A stretch of DNA of 64,000 nt from the NCBI GenBank assembly GCA_049597955.1, contig JBMYND010000010.1, forward strand, positions 1 to 64,000. The letters are read 5' to 3'. The translations under genes were made by a program, and so were the position numbers. The notes under the pieces are model-generated. The model did no database searches, was not told the origin of the DNA, and saw nothing but the letters and a program-made list of their open reading frames with translations. Every line of letters starts with the position of its first letter. The stretch's first letter is position 1. This DNA comes from JAYPAN01 sp049597955. Its GTDB lineage: Bacteria > Pseudomonadota > Alphaproteobacteria > RS24. This document shows positions 62,653-64,000 of this stretch, piece by piece.

Positions 62653-62704
62653 ATGCCATATCCATCATGCCATATCCATCATGCCATATCCATCATGCCA
62701 TATC
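62653..62704. repeat. 14-bp tandem repeat x3.7 (ATGCCATATCCATC)
   Basis: Copies at 62653-62666, 62667-62680, 62681-62694 and a partial copy to 62704, all perfect. It fills the gap between the BtuB-like receptor stop and the BtuF-like start. Confidence 0.92.
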
Positions 62705-62715
62705 TCGGCGCCGGC

Positions 62716-64000
62716 TTAGAAACGCTGTTGCAAGCCGATATAAAAGGCGCGCCCCGGCGTGCCATAGCCAAGCACGGTCTGGTAATGCTCATCCAGCGCA
62801 TTTTCGACCCGCGCCGTGAGCTGCCGGTCACCGCCCAATGCGTAAGCGGCGCGAAAGTCAACAAGACTGTAATTTTCCAGACTCACATTGCCAACATCAA
62901 TAACATCGCGCACTTGCCGAAATGTGCTGCCAATTTGCCACCGGTCATTTTGCCAATCAAACGTAACGCTGGACTGAAAACGCGGAACACGCACTTCACG
63001 TTCAATCGTGCCGGAACCATTGGCGCTTGGTTTTTTACTGTCAGTCCTGTTCAAGTGAGCCGTTAGCGTCAAACGCTCTGATACCGCTACTTTCAAGTCG
63101 AATTCTGCGCCATGACTTCGGCTCGTGCCCCTAACTTGACGGTTTTGGTAGGTTACCGCGTCATAGCCAATCAGGTCTTCTACCTCCATGTCAAACAGCG
63201 TGAGACGCATGGATGATTTTTTGCCCAAGCTCATTTCTATTCCGGCCTCTGTGCTAATACCGGTCTCCGGCAAAAGCCTCGGATTGCCATATAAATTCAT
63301 ATACAACTCGCTTAAAGCGGGTGCGCGATAGCTGGTTCCATGTGCAAATCGCAACGTCATTTGCCCCGGCACAGCCAATGCTCCAGCCAGCCGATAAGTG
63401 CTATGTGTGCCGAATAACTCATGGTCATCTTGCCGCAATGCCCCGGTCACAGTAAGCGCCGACCACAGCTCCATCTGGGCTAAAGCATACAATGCTGATT
63501 TATCAATCCGATGTTCGTCGAAGCGCCCAAAGCCGCCGTCTGTATTTTCAAATTCGGATGTCTGGCTCTCTGCCCCGAAAATAAATTGCCATGAGGCTGC
63601 TACAGAGTCATGGGAATAAGCGCCGCGATAATGCGCCAGCTGTCGCACCGCCCGGCGACTGCCGGTTATGACAAAATTATCTTCATCATCAATATCGCTT
63701 TCATAATGGTTAACATTCAACTGATGTATAAGCTTGCCCGTATCATAGACAGCCCCCAAGCGCATGGCGAAGCGGTCAAATGCTTCGCTCTTGTCCGCAT
63801 CATCCTGCAAGGGAAAACCACCATCAATATCAACTTCACCTGTTGCGGCGCGCATGGCCAGTTCAAGACTTAAAACCGGCGAGATATTGATATCCAACCG
63901 TCCATTGAAGGAAGTGTTTTCATAGCCATCTTCTTCAACATTACCATCTCTTTCATCGGCAGCCGAAATACCATCCGTTACATAGTGACCAAACGCATAA
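62716..64000 (-). CDS. TonB-dependent receptor, BtuB-like (5' end outside window)
   Basis: The frame is open through the right edge; about 428 codons are visible and the signal peptide and plug domain are outside. The visible part is barrel: GYENTSFNGRLDINISPVLS, LRFAHGTSYRAPALSELYMN, GNPRLLPETGISTEAGIEMSL (in part), VRGTSRSHGAEFDLK and the end GTPGRAFYIGLQQRF with terminal Phe. The pattern RAPALSELY and G-N-P-x-L-x-P-E is typical of TonB receptors, and the end is like BtuB. Cobalamin is inferred from the adjacent BtuF- and BtuD-like genes. Any B12 riboswitch would lie beyond the window. Confidence 0.85.
   Translation of the reverse strand, partial: YAFGHYVTDGISAADERDGNVEEDGYENTSFNGRLDINISPVLSLELAMRAATGEVDIDGGFPLQDDADKSEAFDRFAMRLGAVYDTGKLIHQLNVNHYESDIDDEDNFVITGSRRAVRQLAHYRGAYSHDSVAASWQFIFGAESQTSEFENTDGGFGRFDEHRIDKSALYALAQMELWSALTVTGALRQDDHELFGTHSTYRLAGALAVPGQMTLRFAHGTSYRAPALSELYMNLYGNPRLLPETGISTEAGIEMSLGKKSSMRLTLFDMEVEDLIGYDAVTYQNRQVRGTSRSHGAEFDLKVAVSERLTLTAHLNRTDSKKPSANGSGTIEREVRVPRFQSSVTFDWQNDRWQIGSTFRQVRDVIDVGNVSLENYSLVDFRAAYALGGDRQLTARVENALDEHYQTVLGYGTPGRAFYIGLQQRF

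Noticed and set aside
62716..64000. Cobalamin riboswitch before the BtuB-like receptor
   Set aside because: The receptor's start and leader lie beyond the right edge, so it cannot be seen or judged here.

Overview
The window looks like chromosomal DNA of an alphaproteobacterium with mid-range G+C (about 50-60% in most genes). This is inferred from gene content only: a monophosphatase-type histidinol phosphatase beside an N-formylglutamate amidohydrolase, a CoxD/CoxE-like pair, a CYP153-like P450, an LptD/MipA-type outer membrane, and many small exported proteins. The species is not recognisable. The window is densely packed; no stretch over 300 bases lacks a gene.

Left part (1-16 kb). It starts inside an exported Gly/Ala-rich protein ending in Asp-Pro repeats. 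Next come a MlaC-like lipid carrier, a Wzz / WecA-like / LptD envelope cluster, MipA/OmpV and DgkA. A free-standing biotin carrier with a carboxyltransferase and an MDR oxidoreductase follow. From 10 to 15 kb lie outer-membrane barrels, lipoproteins, a ribbon-helix-helix regulator next to a cluster of AT palindromes, and an LpxR-like barrel.

Middle part (15-37 kb). This is a mixed metabolic and accessory stretch: a two-lobed exported protein (paralogue at 29.5 kb), a 2OG-Fe(II) oxygenase with a CNT nucleoside transporter, the P450, a repeat-bearing lipoprotein, a lactone-oxidase/PLP-aldolase pair, a hydrolase, an aldo/keto reductase, an Old Yellow Enzyme, two paralogous small putative ferredoxin-fold proteins, and a lipoprotein with a type-1-copper-like domain. 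An integrase-family protein without its catalytic tyrosine is at 30.2-31.5 kb. A six-gene, translationally coupled operon (36490 down to 32706) begins with three AT-rich genes: a GIY-YIG (T5orf172-like) fusion, a tail-anchored helical protein and a membrane protein. It continues into three genes of ordinary composition. This is the best candidate here for an undescribed system.

Right part (37-64 kb). This is mostly housekeeping: cold-shock protein, tRNA-Val(GAC), nitronate monooxygenase, N-formylglutamate amidohydrolase/HisN, an NSS transporter, Hsp20 behind a probable RNA thermometer, an HSL esterase, GltB/GltD, CoxD/CoxE-like proteins, an MltB-type transglycosylase, GalU, KdsD, a TonB-dependent receptor and MsrA. 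The right end is a cobalamin-type uptake operon (BtuB-like receptor cut by the edge, signal-less BtuF-like protein, BtuD-like ATPase) plus a MlaF-like ATPase with two altered catalytic motifs. No permease partner is visible for either ATPase.

Three intergenic sites carry unrelated tandem repeats that all have a 14-bp unit. Assignments come from reading motifs and translations; no database search was run.
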